Assembly (NCBI GenBank): GCA_947359465.1
Contig: OX375873.1
Span: 56,267,573 to 56,331,572 of the forward strand
Length of the DNA stretch: 64,000 bases
From: Metellina segmentata
Taxonomy: Eukaryota > Arthropoda > Arachnida > Araneae > Tetragnathidae
Direction: 5' to 3'
The notes under the pieces are model-generated. The model was not told the origin of the DNA and made no database searches. It was given only the letters and a program-made list of their open reading frames with translations. Numbering within the stretch: position 1 is the first letter of the stretch; every line of letters begins with the position of its first letter. Position numbers and translations under genes: made by a program. This document shows positions 44,720 through 57,282 of this stretch, piece after piece.

Positions 44720-45313
44720 GAATGCAGTGAAGATATAGTTTGCTTCAAATGTATGGAGCCTGTCCATATATCATGTTCGGAAGATTATGTTTCAGAAGAT
44801 GAAGTTGAGCAGAAAATCTGCAAATTGTGTTTTAATGAACTTAATGTTCAAAGAGAAAGATGAAAGTCTAAAAAGTGTTTAGAAATTCAAGCGAAAAAGA
44901 TGAAATTAATGTCGGATAAATCTCATTCTGAAGCCTCTGTGGGGTTTACCGTCCGTATCCCAGTGGCTGAAGTTGACAGAGGAAAAGGTGATGCCAAATC
45001 CATTTTAGCTATCATCATAAAAATAACCGAAGAAGGATTTTTCCAATTGGGCACAAGAAACGGCCGCATAAAACAATTATATTCCCGATCCCAGTTCAGT
45101 GTCTGCGAACAAAAATTAATTAAAATCGAAGAAGTACCGGATGTAGAAATATCGCTCCGGTCGGTTGCTACAGCTCAAAGTTTAGGTACTGGTCAGGGAT
45201 TTAAAAAATGTTCGTGTAAAACCCAGTGTGTCAGCAAAAAATGTTTTTGTTTTAGAAATAATGTTCTTTGTAATTCCAAGTGTCATTTTAGCAATCCTTG
45301 TTGTAACAAATGA
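44720..45313 (+). pseudogene. KRBA2-like integrase-derived gene, C-terminal part
   Basis: One frame covers a zinc-finger-like CFKC..H..C..ICKLC, TGA at 44861-44863, then from 44900 VGFTVRIPVAEVDRGKGD, GFFQLGTRNGRIKQLYSRSQF, a SLRSVATAQSLGTGQGF block, and a cysteine-rich tail with about ten Cys (CSCKTQC, KCFCFRNNVLC, CCNK). This order is typical of KRAB-A domain-containing protein 2-like genes, abundant in spiders and derived from an integrase. The integrase core is absent, presumably lost upstream where the Tc1 element abuts. Confidence 0.75.
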
Positions 45314-45583
45314 TTTTAAGGTACGTTTCCATAAATACCATTTATACGCTGCATAAATTAGATAAATTGCTTATTTTTCATTTTAATTGTCTATCATTAG
45401 TTTAATTTCATTTTAGATAAATTGTTTATTTTACACTTTAACTGTCTCTCATTAGTTAATTTATAGAATACCTAGTTTAAGTGTCAAATTAATAACATAT
45501 TACACACTTTAACGGACACGATCAGTTATTTCATGGAATAACTAGGTATTCTATGAAATAACTGCATTATATACTTTAACGGT

Positions 45584-45585
<2 letters not shown>

Positions 45586-45664
<79 letters not shown>
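45586..45664. repeat. (TA)n microsatellite
   Basis: About 39 TA units without visible interruption. Confidence 0.95.
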
Positions 45665-45666
<2 letters not shown>

Positions 45667-47164
45667 CCTTGTAAGTGATAAGTAAAGAGTATCTGATTTT
45701 TGTGATAGGAAAAATTAGCGTTTAAACTCATAAAATAGATGTCTCATACTTAAGAAGAGCAGTGAGATAGAGTATCCGTATTAAAAAGAAAGCTAAAGAT
45801 TAATCTTTCAAAAATAATCGAAAGGATGGCAAATTTTGAAATATAAATGGAAATATATATTGGAATCATAGTAAAATAAACATTGGTTCAGTGCACATAT
45901 TTTTGCTTTTCATTTGTAACCGATAAAATTTTTAAAATGGCAATTCTTTTATTTCACACTAATAGTTTACAAGATGTTTTATTGTTTAATGAATAGTACT
46001 TTTTAATTTGTATTGGAACTTACAAAAAAACCTTCAGTATTGAATTAAAAAATTTTAAAAGTTACTTGTAGAAATAACTAAAAACAAACTTTAACATATA
46101 ATGTCTTACATGCGACTGTTCAGTGTAAGTTTGTAAATTTCATTCATCACATTTTGATAGCAGAGGGATTAAATCAATTTCTTGTTTTCAAAAGCATTAA
46201 AACATCGATGCCCTTAGAGTTTTGGAAAATTTGTTGACAAAACAAAGATACATTTTGAAAGTTGAGGGAACTATACGAAAGTTGTACTTATACAAATAGT
46301 TTCATTAGAAAATTGTATTGCTAAACGTAACTCAAGCCTTAGATCTCAAATATCTCTCTTAATTTAATTTTATTATATTTTTGATAATATGATATTTTTA
46401 TATTTTTAAAATTAAATTAAGTTGACCTGAATGCTATGTGGTTAGTTCTCCGACCTTCGGTCGAACAGACTTTGGGCTCAAATCCTTTCGATGTATGAAT
46501 GCTTGCGGTGGTTTTCAATCCATTTTAAGCCGAAAGTCTCGGAATAATTTGTCACGTACAGCAATAAATAACCACAGAGCAACATACCAATTAAATAAAG
46601 TTAGATTAAACAATTACGGGTTGGATAGTTTACCTAGCTTCCTCTTGAATTCCAAGAATAGATCTCAAAACTTCTTCAAAGGCTGACAATCTATCAAATC
46701 CTGCTTCAATGGCTGAAATAGAAATATAATAGAGTGTGTAGATATCTGTAAATACTAAGCAGTTTGTATTTGAAATTAAAGGGGCTGGGAAGTCAAGTAG
46801 ACCATCGGTCACAAGAATGTATACACATTTCGAACAGTTTGACAGCTTAACAGAAAATGTCTTTGTATTTTTATTCTAAAATTTTGTAACCGATCGTCTG
46901 GTCTTGGTGCAGTAAAAGTATGAACACCTTGAGAGACAACATATTTATTAACGTAAATAAACTAATTGCCCCAAAATAAAATACAGAATTTTATACGGAG
47001 GTAAAATGTGTATCGATTCAACAATGCGTATTAGTATAATTATAAAGCTGTTTTTAGAATTTCAAAACTTATTCTACAAGTTTTAAACCACTGAGAGATT
47101 TACACGCAAAATTCCACTTTACAAGCCATAGTCTTTTTTGCATAACTTCTAAACAGTTTTTAAC
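45665..47164. other. AT-rich intergenic stretch
   Basis: No gene. At 46436-46495 a tRNA-like head (TGGTTAGTTCTCC, and about 35 bases on GGGCTCAAATCC) suggests a second tRNA-derived SINE, not followed by a known body. Confidence 0.4.
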
Positions 47165-47169
47165 TTCTT

Positions 47170-47500
47170 GACCAATAGAATATTTCCAAAGGATTGTATT
47201 GTATGGAACGGAGCAATAAAATCTTACCAATGGATTCTATTTTAAGAAAATGACTAATAGTACTTTTCCAGAGAATTAATTTCTAATCAGTGACCAATAA
47301 AATGTTTTCAAAGGATTCGTTTCAAAATAATGACCAATAAAAAAAATCTTTACTTAGGATTCTATTATAAGGAGAGAACTAACAGAATCATTCCAATGGA
47401 TTCTTTTTTCATTAAAGAACCAGTATAATATTTCTAAAGAATTCAATTATAAGAGAAGGATTAATATAATATTTCAAAAGCTTGAAAGAATCCACGTATT
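47170..47500. repeat. Degenerate minisatellite, ~41-bp period, 8 units
   Basis: The core TGACCAATAAAATNTTTCC, then AAAGGATTCTATT, recurs at about 47171, 47211, 47252, 47292, 47332, 47376, 47417 and 47458. The units have diverged. Confidence 0.75.
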
Positions 47501-48852
47501 CTTTTAACCAATAGATGCGATTCTTCAGTCATTAAGTGTGCTGAGGGAAAAAGACAATACTATACTACCAGAAGATCTTATTATGCTCTTACAGTTAATA
47601 GAAAATCAATCGAGTATAATAAATATATCACTAATCTCATGCCTTGTGGAAACTCTTTTTCTAAAACAGCAATTAGAAAATTATAAAATTGTTAAAAAAA
47701 CAGTTTATAATTTCCACACCTAAGTAAACAACGTAAGTTAAATAATAGTATATGAAAGAGCAGCTATACAGACCTATCGAATATTGACATATTTGAGGAA
47801 ATGTTATAATTATAAAGTGTAAAATATTCGATTCAAATTAAATTTGAAAGAGACAGAAGAGATGAAAGTTAACCAATTTATATCATAAAAGTGCAAAAAA
47901 ATTCAAATTAATATATTTTACTGATGCAGTAGTTGATTGTTTAAATTAAATCCTGGTCAAATTAATTTTTCAATATAAATGTACTTTTATGTATAAGAAA
48001 CGATAAAGTCTTACAAGGTAGATTGCAAGTTTGAATGATAGCGAAAAGATTGAGTTCAAAATACATTCACTTTAATGTGAAAACTCTTCCATGCTAAAAA
48101 GGGTGATAATAAACATTTTAGAACTAAAAATTTAAATTATTAATAACTGTATATTGACCGTAAATGCTATGCTATTCAACGACTGGTTTCTTAAATGTTT
48201 CTGACCTGGTATATATGAAGGTTTGCGAGAAAGAATAGATTTTAACTGTAAAAATGTAACACATTTTAGATTTTTGTTAAGATGTGTAGATAAAAGGTTG
48301 AATTTTTATTTAAATGAGAAAATGATAGTCACCAAAGTTTTACCTTTTGCCTCGTCAGAACTAATGGTAACTGGAACATCTTCTCAGGTAATTATTGCTA
48401 GAGAACTAGCAATTAAGAGCAAGCAGGCAATCATTGTATACAATTCGAACTGCAAACGGAAAGTAATATTTTAAACAACATTATGAAACGGGATTGCAGA
48501 TGGTATTCTTTAAAAAAAACACGTTATTTTACAGATTTTATTTGGGATATGAATTCACCTAAAAGACTATCAACTATGTAATGAACATTACAATTCCTTG
48601 GAACACTCTTAAATTCTGAAATACTAAGCCACCAATTAATTATTTACATACGAAACATATGTACGGTTAAACTAAAGCTACTTATACATTCTTGAAATAG
48701 TTCCAATAATTCAAATAAATTGCAAAATATTCAATTTGGAGGCAACACATGATGCAATGTTGTTTTAAATTTTAAAGTATAAACAAGTGAACTGAATTAA
48801 AAAGGAACTGTATCAAATGGAATTTGAAATATTCAGATTAATATAAGATAAT
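47501..48852. other. AT-rich intergenic stretch
   Basis: Small open frames only (for example 47538-47723 and 48223-48474), with no motif or splice pattern that I can support. Confidence 0.5.
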
Positions 48853-49100
48853 TGTAGTGGCACGATAAGCGCTGGCCCACGAGGAGAAGGGAGAGAGGCG
48901 AAGGGGTGACGCTGAATGGGGAGACGCAGAAGAGTTAAGCGGGAACCTCGGCGTGGGAGCAAGAAAGGCTTCTTTCGATGTACCATTTTATGTGTATTTT
49001 GTCCGTCCAATAAAGTTCCCTTTAAGAATGGAAAGTGTTTGCTGTACTTGTAAACAAGGAGGACAATAAGTAGGAGCAGATCGCTCGGGGTCCTACAACA
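48853..49100 (+). mobile_element. Solo LTR candidate
   Basis: A 248-bp GC-richer block starting TGTAGTGGCACGATAAGCGC and ending GGGGTCCTACAACA, with TG..CA ends and an internal AATAAA (about 49008). It is flanked by AT-rich DNA without a partner LTR. Orientation follows AATAAA. A clear target duplication was not found. Confidence 0.55.
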
Positions 49101-50340
49101 ATCATATCAATATTTTTTATCCGAAAAATGACTTCAGTTTTGAATTAAAAAGCGCAGGATGAAGAAGTTTTAAACAAACACCAATATTTATTAAATGGTG
49201 AGTGACATGCTGTTAAGAGGTTTTAGGTAGTTCTTTACAAACAGATTGCAGAAACTTAGATGCTTTTTGTCACGCATAAGACATGGAAGATTTCTTTTAT
49301 CAAGAAAATATTTTAAGAATTGTTTTCTAAAGATTTATAACTACCACATGTTTCGTAAAATCAATGGATGAAAGACGCTATCGACAAAAGCCGTATTGTT
49401 TATATTATTAACTTTATTTATTACTGAAGTCGATCTCTTAGATCTCTGCTTCAATCGACTTAGCTTGTGGAATGCTTTCGATTTCTACCCTAGCCAAGGA
49501 ATGTGCTTTAAATACGTACCAGACATTTGTGAGAAGAAAAGTTGAGAACTTTGCTGGGGTGCATTCACTTCCCTCGCATCGAGCCAAAAAATAATATTTC
49601 TGTGGTAAGGACAAAATTGTATTAAAATCGGAGAAAAACTTTTTTCAAGAAAAACCACAACTCCTTTTACTAGGGTGAAGTGCGTAATATCACACTGAAT
49701 GTATACATGTGTGTGATTAAAGCAGGTGCTACCACCTGCTAGAAATGCTTGAAGTCCTTTAGATTAGTCTCGTTGCTATAGTGCTTCGAATTTCGGCAGG
49801 GAAGTAAAATCAAGATTGAAATGAAATTGTATGCTTTTGCCCCATTCATAATACGATCAAATTTTGCAAACAAGAAAGCAGTTCATGGTATGAATTTACC
49901 CTATTATGTGGGACAAGTGCGACCCATTGAAATAGCATTGAAAAATATTTTTTAAATTGCATTGATGGTAAGTTTAAACAAATGTGAGTGTAATATTAGT
50001 GAAGAGTCTGGGAGTGTGGTAAAAATAATAAAATTTCGAAATTATTGTGATAGAGTAGTAATTGGTTCATTATGAACTTGGAAGATTAGGGCTCTCAATT
50101 GCCCCACCTTACTCTTAATATTTTTATGATAATGCCCCTTTTAGACAGTTCCATTCGAGGCCACTGTTCTTTACGTAAGTCTCTAGAAGCAAATGGAACA
50201 ACTTTTACTGAAAGTCAAATAAGGTCATTTGGGAAAAACTATAAACTGGGAATTATTCAGACCAATAACCTGAACCATGCACAACAGTGATTTATCAATT
50301 TAGCATTCAGTAGCATTTATTGGTCATTATAAAGAATGTA
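49101..50340. other. Intergenic, no gene recognised
   Basis: No coding, terminal-repeat or tandem-repeat structure seen. Confidence 0.5.
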
Positions 50341-50530
50341 CATGATTACCCCTCCAAATGGTCCATCAAGTTTTGACCAATTTTGCCAATGAACAAATAT
50401 TTCGACACGAAGATATTATAATTTTTTATGTTGAGAAGATCTGTTCAGTTTTCTTTCAATGACGAAATATCGGGCCCCTCAAGGTCTAGTCAGTTTTGTT
50501 AATGATGAGATACCCCGTAGAAGAGAAGGG
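50341..50530. repeat. Third array of the toxin-unit minisatellite
   Basis: Contains GGTCCATCAAGTTTTGACCA, 'atgacgaaatatcgggcccc' and 'aatgatgagataccccgtag'. These are diverged units of the repeat that lies upstream of both toxin-like genes. No gene follows it here. Confidence 0.6.
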
Positions 50531-50544
50531 TTGCCGCAAGGAGG

Positions 50545-50965
50545 TTTTTTAACTTGCGGCGCCGCTGCCGCAACGCAAGTGCGGTCTGAGACACATTAGT
50601 TCCAATGGAGCAGTGCACACATGCCTACAGCGCCGCTGAAACGACGCACGTCCAACTTAAGTGCAATTTGTACCGCAGTTCCTACGGCCCCGCACATTAG
50701 TCTCCGTTCTGAAGTACCTTATTTTCATAAACAAATGGAATATAAATAATAATTAATAAATGGTTGTACCCAGTAACGACTATATTGTTTCAAAATGTAC
50801 TTTTTTTACACCAAGTAAGAGAAATAACACGTTTTCTTCGATAGAATATTTATCGCAAATGGCACGAAATGAGTTCGTGCGATATTTCACGGTTATGTGT
50901 ACATAGTTGAACTTCGGTGCCGCAGTGGCGCCGCACGTTGAAAAACGGGATGTGTGCTCCGGGCC
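50545..50965. mobile_element. GC-rich inverted-repeat element (Harbinger/hAT-type MITE?)
   Basis: The left arm TTTTTTAACTTGCGGCGCCG continues with 'ctgccgcaac' (50545-50574). Its inverse lies at 50917-50946 with about five mismatches. The right side ends in CGGGATGTGTGCTCCGGGCC. No frame inside. The superfamily is a guess. Confidence 0.55.
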
Positions 50966-52690
50966 TAAGTTCTGCTGATCTATAACTTTTTAAAAAGCAT
51001 ATACCGAAACACATGCTATTTCAGCACTTTATAAAGCTGCATTATCAACGTAAAAATTAAAAAAAAAAAAACATTACTTCCTATTTATTAAACTATGTTT
51101 AATAAATTAATGTATTAAAGTATGTTTTAATTTAAATATAAGACACATGATCTACAGAACAAACAGTATCTTACCGTGAGTCTCTCAAAGAACCATGAGT
51201 TGCGAACATCTGAGTCAAGGGGTTTATATACTTGGAAAAAAAATACAGACGGGAGATTGTCATGACAAAAAAATTAGTATTTAGAATTTGATTAATTTTA
51301 TTTAGGATCTGTATAACAGCTGACCCTTATTGTGTACTTTTCCAAGCTCAAAAATATCTTGGAACTAAACATTTGATATATTCTTACTCGTTTTAACAGA
51401 ATATATTTTTCATAAAATGTAATCTGTGAAACCAGAAGAAAACTATATCAAGCACAACAAAATTGAAAATTTGGAAAATAACTTTCATCTGTCCTTAAAA
51501 AAAGAAAAAATATTAACAGATGCTGTGTATTGTATTTAATGCACATATGGCGACAGCAAATTGATATTTGAGTGGCATCACGTATACTTATAATTAGCAA
51601 TAAGTGTAAGGAATATGTCAAGGGGAATGATCCAAAACTTCTGGGAAATATAAATGGAGAATAAAAAATGATAGATATATCAATGTACAATAAAATATTA
51701 AAGATCAAAACTTATGCAAAAAAAATTTTCTTACTTGTAAAGAATTAATCTTGATTTTTAGATTTATCTTTGTTTACTGATTCTTTGATTGATGATGATC
51801 TTTTTTGTATATAAAATGTTATGTTATATAAAATGTTATTACAATATCTCTGTTTGCCAGATTAGAATTTTTAAAATTTGGCGGCATGTAAAAACAGCAT
51901 TTTGAAATGCTTTTCCATTTTCCTTGTGCCGTGAAGAGAATTAAATAATTATTACTTATACCAATTTGAAAATTCGACTAAAAATAAATTATTCCGAAAT
52001 GAACATAACATGAACGTGAAAAGATGTTTTATGTTATCCTATTATTTTTTCCCCTTTTAATATAGGATAGATACTCATTGTGTTTAAGAGATGTTTTTAT
52101 GAGGAACTGATCCTAATTTCTACCTATAAATAAAAGAAAGAAACAACGTATAATAAGACTATACATTTTTGATAAATGGAGCTGAATTGTATTTGCTCTT
52201 TGATTAAAAAAATATGCCAAAGAAGCTTTTATTGATATTAAACAGATGAAACAGCAAAGTGTTACAAAGTAGTCGAAATTGAAAAAACTTTATAAATTAA
52301 GGCAAATTTACAACATTTATTTATTGGAACAGATTGAACTGAGCACACACAAAAGTGATACAATATTTATTTACCTTCACATTATTTTCAAAACAATGCA
52401 AAAGGAGTTGAAGCTCCTTGAAAAGCAAAATACAAGCTTCTAATTTAATAGATATACAAATTTCAATAAAACTCTAGGGTTAAGGATTCCATTTTCTGTT
52501 TTAAATTAGCAAAAGAAAATCTCGAATAATATAACTAACTATAGCTATGAACAAGAGGGCTATCGTGATATCACTTGAAACCACTGGAAGCTCTGAAAAA
52601 GGAATCTGGTTAATGACTAGTATTTCATACACTTGGAAAATTACTTTGCAGAAACGGATACTACTTCCATTGTAATAATAGAGCACCTGA
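50966..52690. other. AT-rich intergenic stretch
   Basis: No gene or transposon motif recognised. Confidence 0.5.
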
Positions 52691-53630
52691 GGCTTTCGAG
52701 ACATTTCCCAGTACATCAGATGTTGATTCCTGCTCATGTGGAAATGGTAATGAAAGGGCGGACTGACTAGCAAGGTACAGTTGTAACTTAAATTTGCCAG
52801 CAGGAATCTCACTTAGCTTTGAAGAAATAAATTACTTGTACAAAAAAGAAAAGAAAGTCTGTATTGGGCATCACAGCACCATTGGTACAAAGGATAAAGA
52901 CCTATAGAATTAACCAAAAAGTAATGTAGAAAACAGATAGCGTTTTAAGATTTAGAACTGGTCACACCAAAAACCAATGAAGTACGTGGCAGTAAAAAAG
53001 ATTTATCCTGACGGTCACAACTGCCAGGGTGACACCGTGGCTAGTCCTGGTCACGAACTGCAGTGTTTCAAGTTGCAATGGTAGGATATTCATGATACGC
53101 TTTTCCAACGTATGATACACTTATTCCGCAAAGGATATTCATCCTGATACATGTAGGAATCCGGGCAATGAGAAAGCAGAGTTGGCAGCCAAAAACAAAA
53201 CACCGATTGTAAATTCAAATGTCCCGATTCACGACATTGATAATGATAATGATTTTAACCCACGTCGTAAATTTATCCTAGCAATCCACATGGGACTTGA
53301 AAACTCACAACAAACCTCATGATATTCAACCATCTAAGAAGGGATTCAGCAAAACAAAAGGAAACTAGAAATCATCACGTCAAACCGACAATGCTCCGAA
53401 TTGGACATTCCATTTGTACCCATCGACATTTACTATTTGAACCTACTCCTTTATCCTCAACATGTAGTAGTATTTTATCCATCAAACACATCTTGACAGA
53501 ATTGCCCGCATTTCATTTATCAGTCCGATTTGGTAACTACCTTATTACTTTGACAGATTTGTTGATGGACCCATATCATGAAAACTTATTTTTATTCCAT
53601 GCTGATATTGGATTCATAAACTATATTTAG
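52691..53630 (+). pseudogene. Jockey-like LINE remnant(s), RNase H to C-terminus
   Basis: Decayed plus-strand LINE pieces. GNGNERAD (52742-52765) and, about 420 bp on, NPGNEKAELAAKNKTP are both readings of the RNase H C-terminal motif, so either two elements are juxtaposed or there is an internal duplication. A frame from 53319 then has LRIGHSICTHRHLLFE, SIKHILTELPAF and a final FLFHADIGFINYI, ending at TAG 53630: the zinc-knuckle/terminal region of such LINEs with some cysteines lost. Several frameshifts separate the parts. Confidence 0.7.
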
Positions 53631-54359
53631 ATTTTATAACCGATCAAACTCCATTGTAATTTTATAGATATTTATTTTTTTATAAACCTTGTTATAAAAA
53701 AACTAATTACATACTAGGCATTGTTTGGCGCAACATGGCCAAATGTGGAACTTATACCATAAAAAATTAACAAACCAATCATCATGATGCAAGCATCTTT
53801 TGAAGAGTTTTCGAAAGAAGGCCATATTAGAACTGGAATGTGATTTTGATCCGGGATAATAAATATATTTTTTTATTTCTGTTCTAGAAATTTGGATGTT
53901 CAATTCATAGATGTCACTACCCTAATTCATAGCTTCTGCTTCCTTTAGCTATTGGCATATTACAATTACGTGAACCTAAATCAATTTATTCTTGGGTACA
54001 GACCCCCAGTATATTTCTTGGTGATGTTCTGAGAAAGTGATCATATCCTCATGGTATTATTATCATATCCTCATGTGGGAAGGAGAATTCTAACCCTCAA
54101 GTTTAATAATTGATCTGCTTCAAGAGTCCGTCCTACACCTGCTTGGGGAAAAAATATGTATGGTTCATGAAAACTTTTAAGTAATTAAGCCTTTGTGCTT
54201 GTGAAATTTGTTTTAAAAACTTTCCAAATTTGTACAAATTAGTTTTATTTGGAAACGCTTTAACTACAGAATATATACACAATTATTACTTTAAATACAG
54301 AAGCATGCAACTCACTACGATAATTCCTCTAAACTGATTCCAAGTAGAGGTGGGTAGTT
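53631..54359. other. AT-rich intergenic stretch
   Basis: No gene recognised. Confidence 0.5.
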
Positions 54360-54690
54360 GAACTTACGTCTAACTGGAGCAACACAACGGGCTGTTAGCG
54401 AAGTTCTCGGTTGAATCCCGAAGAAAAAGATACAATGATAATACCTCGTAATTGTGAATTACTGGCAGATGGCGAGGTCATTTGACAGAACTTCCAGACC
54501 TTGTAAGTATGAATACTGTCAGATGAACTGGCACCCCACTCTCCCAACTACCACATCCCGCCGACGGAAGGACGTTTGTGTATACGGCATATTTAAAGTG
54601 CACTATCCCACACATACACGATGGCCTTTAGGTTGGATCGAGGTTCAAACTCGCAACATTCCGAGTTGCTCTTCTACCGCGGCTCCTCCA
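54360..54690 (-). mobile_element. tRNA-derived SINE, near full length, antisense
   Basis: The minus strand has an A-box-like GCGGTAGAAGAGCAACTC and a B-box-like GCGAGTTTGAACCTCGATCC. The same body as 18290-18600 follows ('gttgggagagtggggtg', 'tgacctcgccatctg', 'gttgtgttgctcca'). It ends at GTTCAACTACCC. Diverged from the plus-strand copy. Confidence 0.7.
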
Positions 54691-55311
54691 AGTAGAGAAA
54701 TTAGTTATACATCTCTGCTTTCAACGTGTTTTAAAAATTAACAGCTGAAAATCACAAAAATATGAAAATTCTGCTTATGCGAATTTCAACTTAGCTATTT
54801 GCGAAAAAACGCTATGCTTCGATTTTTATAACTATTTTAAACTAGCAGAATTTTCTCAAATGTGAGATAGCCTTGTGTAAAATTGCTTTAAAAGTATTAT
54901 TTTTGACATATGTAAATTGGCTGTTGAGTATTTACAATAATTATGCGTTTACACTGAAACACATTTTTGGTTCTAAAATTTTTTTTCATTTTAGTATTTT
55001 GGTATAAAATTTCAAATTATTCTATGCAAATTTGCTTGTATTTGTTAATAGTTTAAATTGCTCCAGTTTGATCTGTTTGTAAAGGAATGATAAAAGTAAT
55101 TTTTTGGTAGCTATTAAGCTTATTCTGAATGAAAATGATTAATATTTTTACCAATAGTTTAAGAAAGAACACAAAATAATGAAATATGAGAAAAAAATGA
55201 CATAATATATTTCAAGAAAAATTCATAAGAAAACATGGCACACGTACATTTTTTTTTAAAATAATGTTTTTAACGATATTTGCAGTTCAGAACCGTTAAT
55301 TAGGTTATGGC
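54691..55311. other. AT-rich spacer before unit B
   Basis: No gene or repeat recognised. Confidence 0.5.
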
Positions 55312-55759
55312 CCACGTGCAATCCTCCAAACCACGTATCTCAACAATATTGTTGCAAATAAATCGCACTTGATAAAAACATGCTGATAATTTAAATGGGA
55401 CTTGAGATCACATACATAGGTTCAGAGATATCCTTTTTTCAATCACACGTAGAAAAAAATTAGTTTAGATAGTTCACAACATTCTATTTTAAAACTTTAA
55501 CCATTGTTTTTAGTTGCCCCAATTTGTTCCTGACAGCGTTCAAGCCCACACCCAAGTATGTTACTCAGGAACATGCCTACAAATCAGTTTAATGCTCTGT
55601 TTTGCTTCAAGCTGCATCTCTTCAAGATGAGCTAAAATGGTTGGTTGGGTTTGGTGTTTTACTGTACTTGACCATGCTGCATGGAAGGCTTTACTGGTAC
55701 AGAAGAGAGAAATACTTCCAAGGAGAGCAGAACGGGATAGATCAACCCCCCCCAAGTGG

Positions 55760-56150
55760 TTTCGATGAGATATCTCGTAAATTAAGGTCTGACCTATTTT
55801 GCTAATGAAGACATATCTCGTCATTAACCCTCCAAGTATTTTCAATTTTTTATTATATCTCATCCATCAAGATATGACTGACTTTTCTAATGATGAGATA
55901 TATTGTCATCAAGACATTGCAGAGTTTTTCATTATGACTAGAACAAGATCTGGACAGTTTTCCTAATGACGAGATACTCCGTCGAGACAGCTAACACCAG
56001 AAGGGATAAGATACTGTCGAGTTTTTGATGACGATAAGAATAAGATGTGGTCACTTTTCTCTTAATGAAGGGATATCTTGACCAAAAAGATCTGCTCAGC
56101 TTTCGTCTAATGACAAGATGTCTTATGCCTCAAGATTTGATCATTATAAT
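55760..56150. repeat. Degenerate ~45-bp minisatellite upstream of gene B
   Basis: Same family as 31613-32100, with GATGAGATATCTCGTAA, 'gaagacatatctcgtcatta' and 'aatgacgagatactccgtcg' among its diverged units. Confidence 0.75.
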
Positions 56151-56675
56151 TTGTAAGCACGTGATTAGTAGTTATGAAAATAATTAATACACACTGTATA
56201 CTTCACTAATTACCATTTATACCCTGAAATATTTGTGTTCTTAAAGATTGTTTAAAAGTTTCTGAGCGTCTCATCTGAGTGCTTTCAATACTTGAAAACA
56301 TTTTTTTTTGGTAGTGAAATGGTTAAAACTTTGAGTTTTTATGGGGATAGCTTACATTTCTATATCCGTTAAAATGCAATTATCTACCCTCACTTCTCTT
56401 GTTTGCTCAAGGCCAAAAATTCCCTTTAAACGACTCTAGATCAGGCCTTGATCTTTATTCTATGCACCTTTAGAGAAAACGTTTTTGAGAAAACGAAACT
56501 GATGGATTAGATTTTGGGTTTTATGGTGCAAGGTACGATAACTGTTAAGCTGTGCCATTGTTTGACAAATCAATTTCTTTCCTGCACATTTAGTTACGTT
56601 TGAAAATGTAAGACGTTATTCGAAAACGTTTACGGAAATACAGCTATGCTGTCAAAATAAGCATTGGAATTATAG

Positions 56676-56757
56676 TGTTTGTATTGATATATTAATCAGC
56701 TATAGAGATGTCAATTGCACTTGTGCAAGTATACAAATGTGTCAGTTTTGATACTTC
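56676..56757 (+). promoter_or_regulatory. Conserved upstream block, gene B
   Basis: Nearly identical to 32419-32500 (one visible change, GTCAGTTG to GTCAATTG). It stands at a similar distance upstream of the TATA box. Confidence 0.6.
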
Positions 56758-56808
56758 AATTAAAAAAAAACAAATACTTCTTGTATTTTTTTTAAATTTG
56801 AAAAAATC

Positions 56809-56816
56809 TATATAAA
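56809..56816 (+). promoter_or_regulatory. TATA box, gene B
   Basis: TATATAAA precedes the exon 0 donor by about 47 bases, as in unit A. Confidence 0.65.
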
Positions 56817-56838
56817 CCGAACAATTTTACTAATTTCT

Positions 56839-56863
56839 TCCTGATTGGTATGATATTTGAACG
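56839..56863 (+). other. Predicted non-coding exon 0, gene B
   Basis: A short 5' UTR exon closed by GAACG|GTAAGT (GT at 56864-56865), joined to the acceptor GATACAG|ATAATG (exon 1 from 57280). The start is inferred from the TATA position. Confidence 0.55.
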
Positions 56864-57282
56864 GTAAGTTTGTTCTCTACTTTAAATGTATAAGTTCGTT
56901 AAATAAATTATTTTTAAAATTTAAAATTAAGTTATCTTACAGTCTAATAATTTCCACGAATACTGGAGTTTGAATATAGAAACACTGTTCTAAAAAGGGC
57001 TTGAATTTACGGCCTTTCTTTTAACATGTACTGTTTAAGTTGTTTTTCTCATCTCAGAGTCCTTAAGTTTTAAACAACTTTGTGTTCTCAAACAATTCAA
57101 AATCTATGTTTGAGTACGAATTAAAAAAAGCAAGTATAAAATGTTTTCAAATATGCAATCAAAGCATTTAGCACGAAATAAGTTTTTAATTCTTTTGACT
57201 TGTTGATTTCCTGTTTTTATAAATTGAAATATTTCAATTCGTTTTTTTTAAACTTTAGTTTTCTATCAGACAGATACAGATA

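Noticed and set aside
46436..46495. Second tRNA-like stretch
   Set aside because: Only the internal promoter boxes are suggestive; cloverleaf pairing is not supported.
55561..55863. 100-codon minus-strand frame at the start of unit B
   Set aside because: The equivalent in unit A is disrupted, and the upper part overlaps the minisatellite. No domain recognised.
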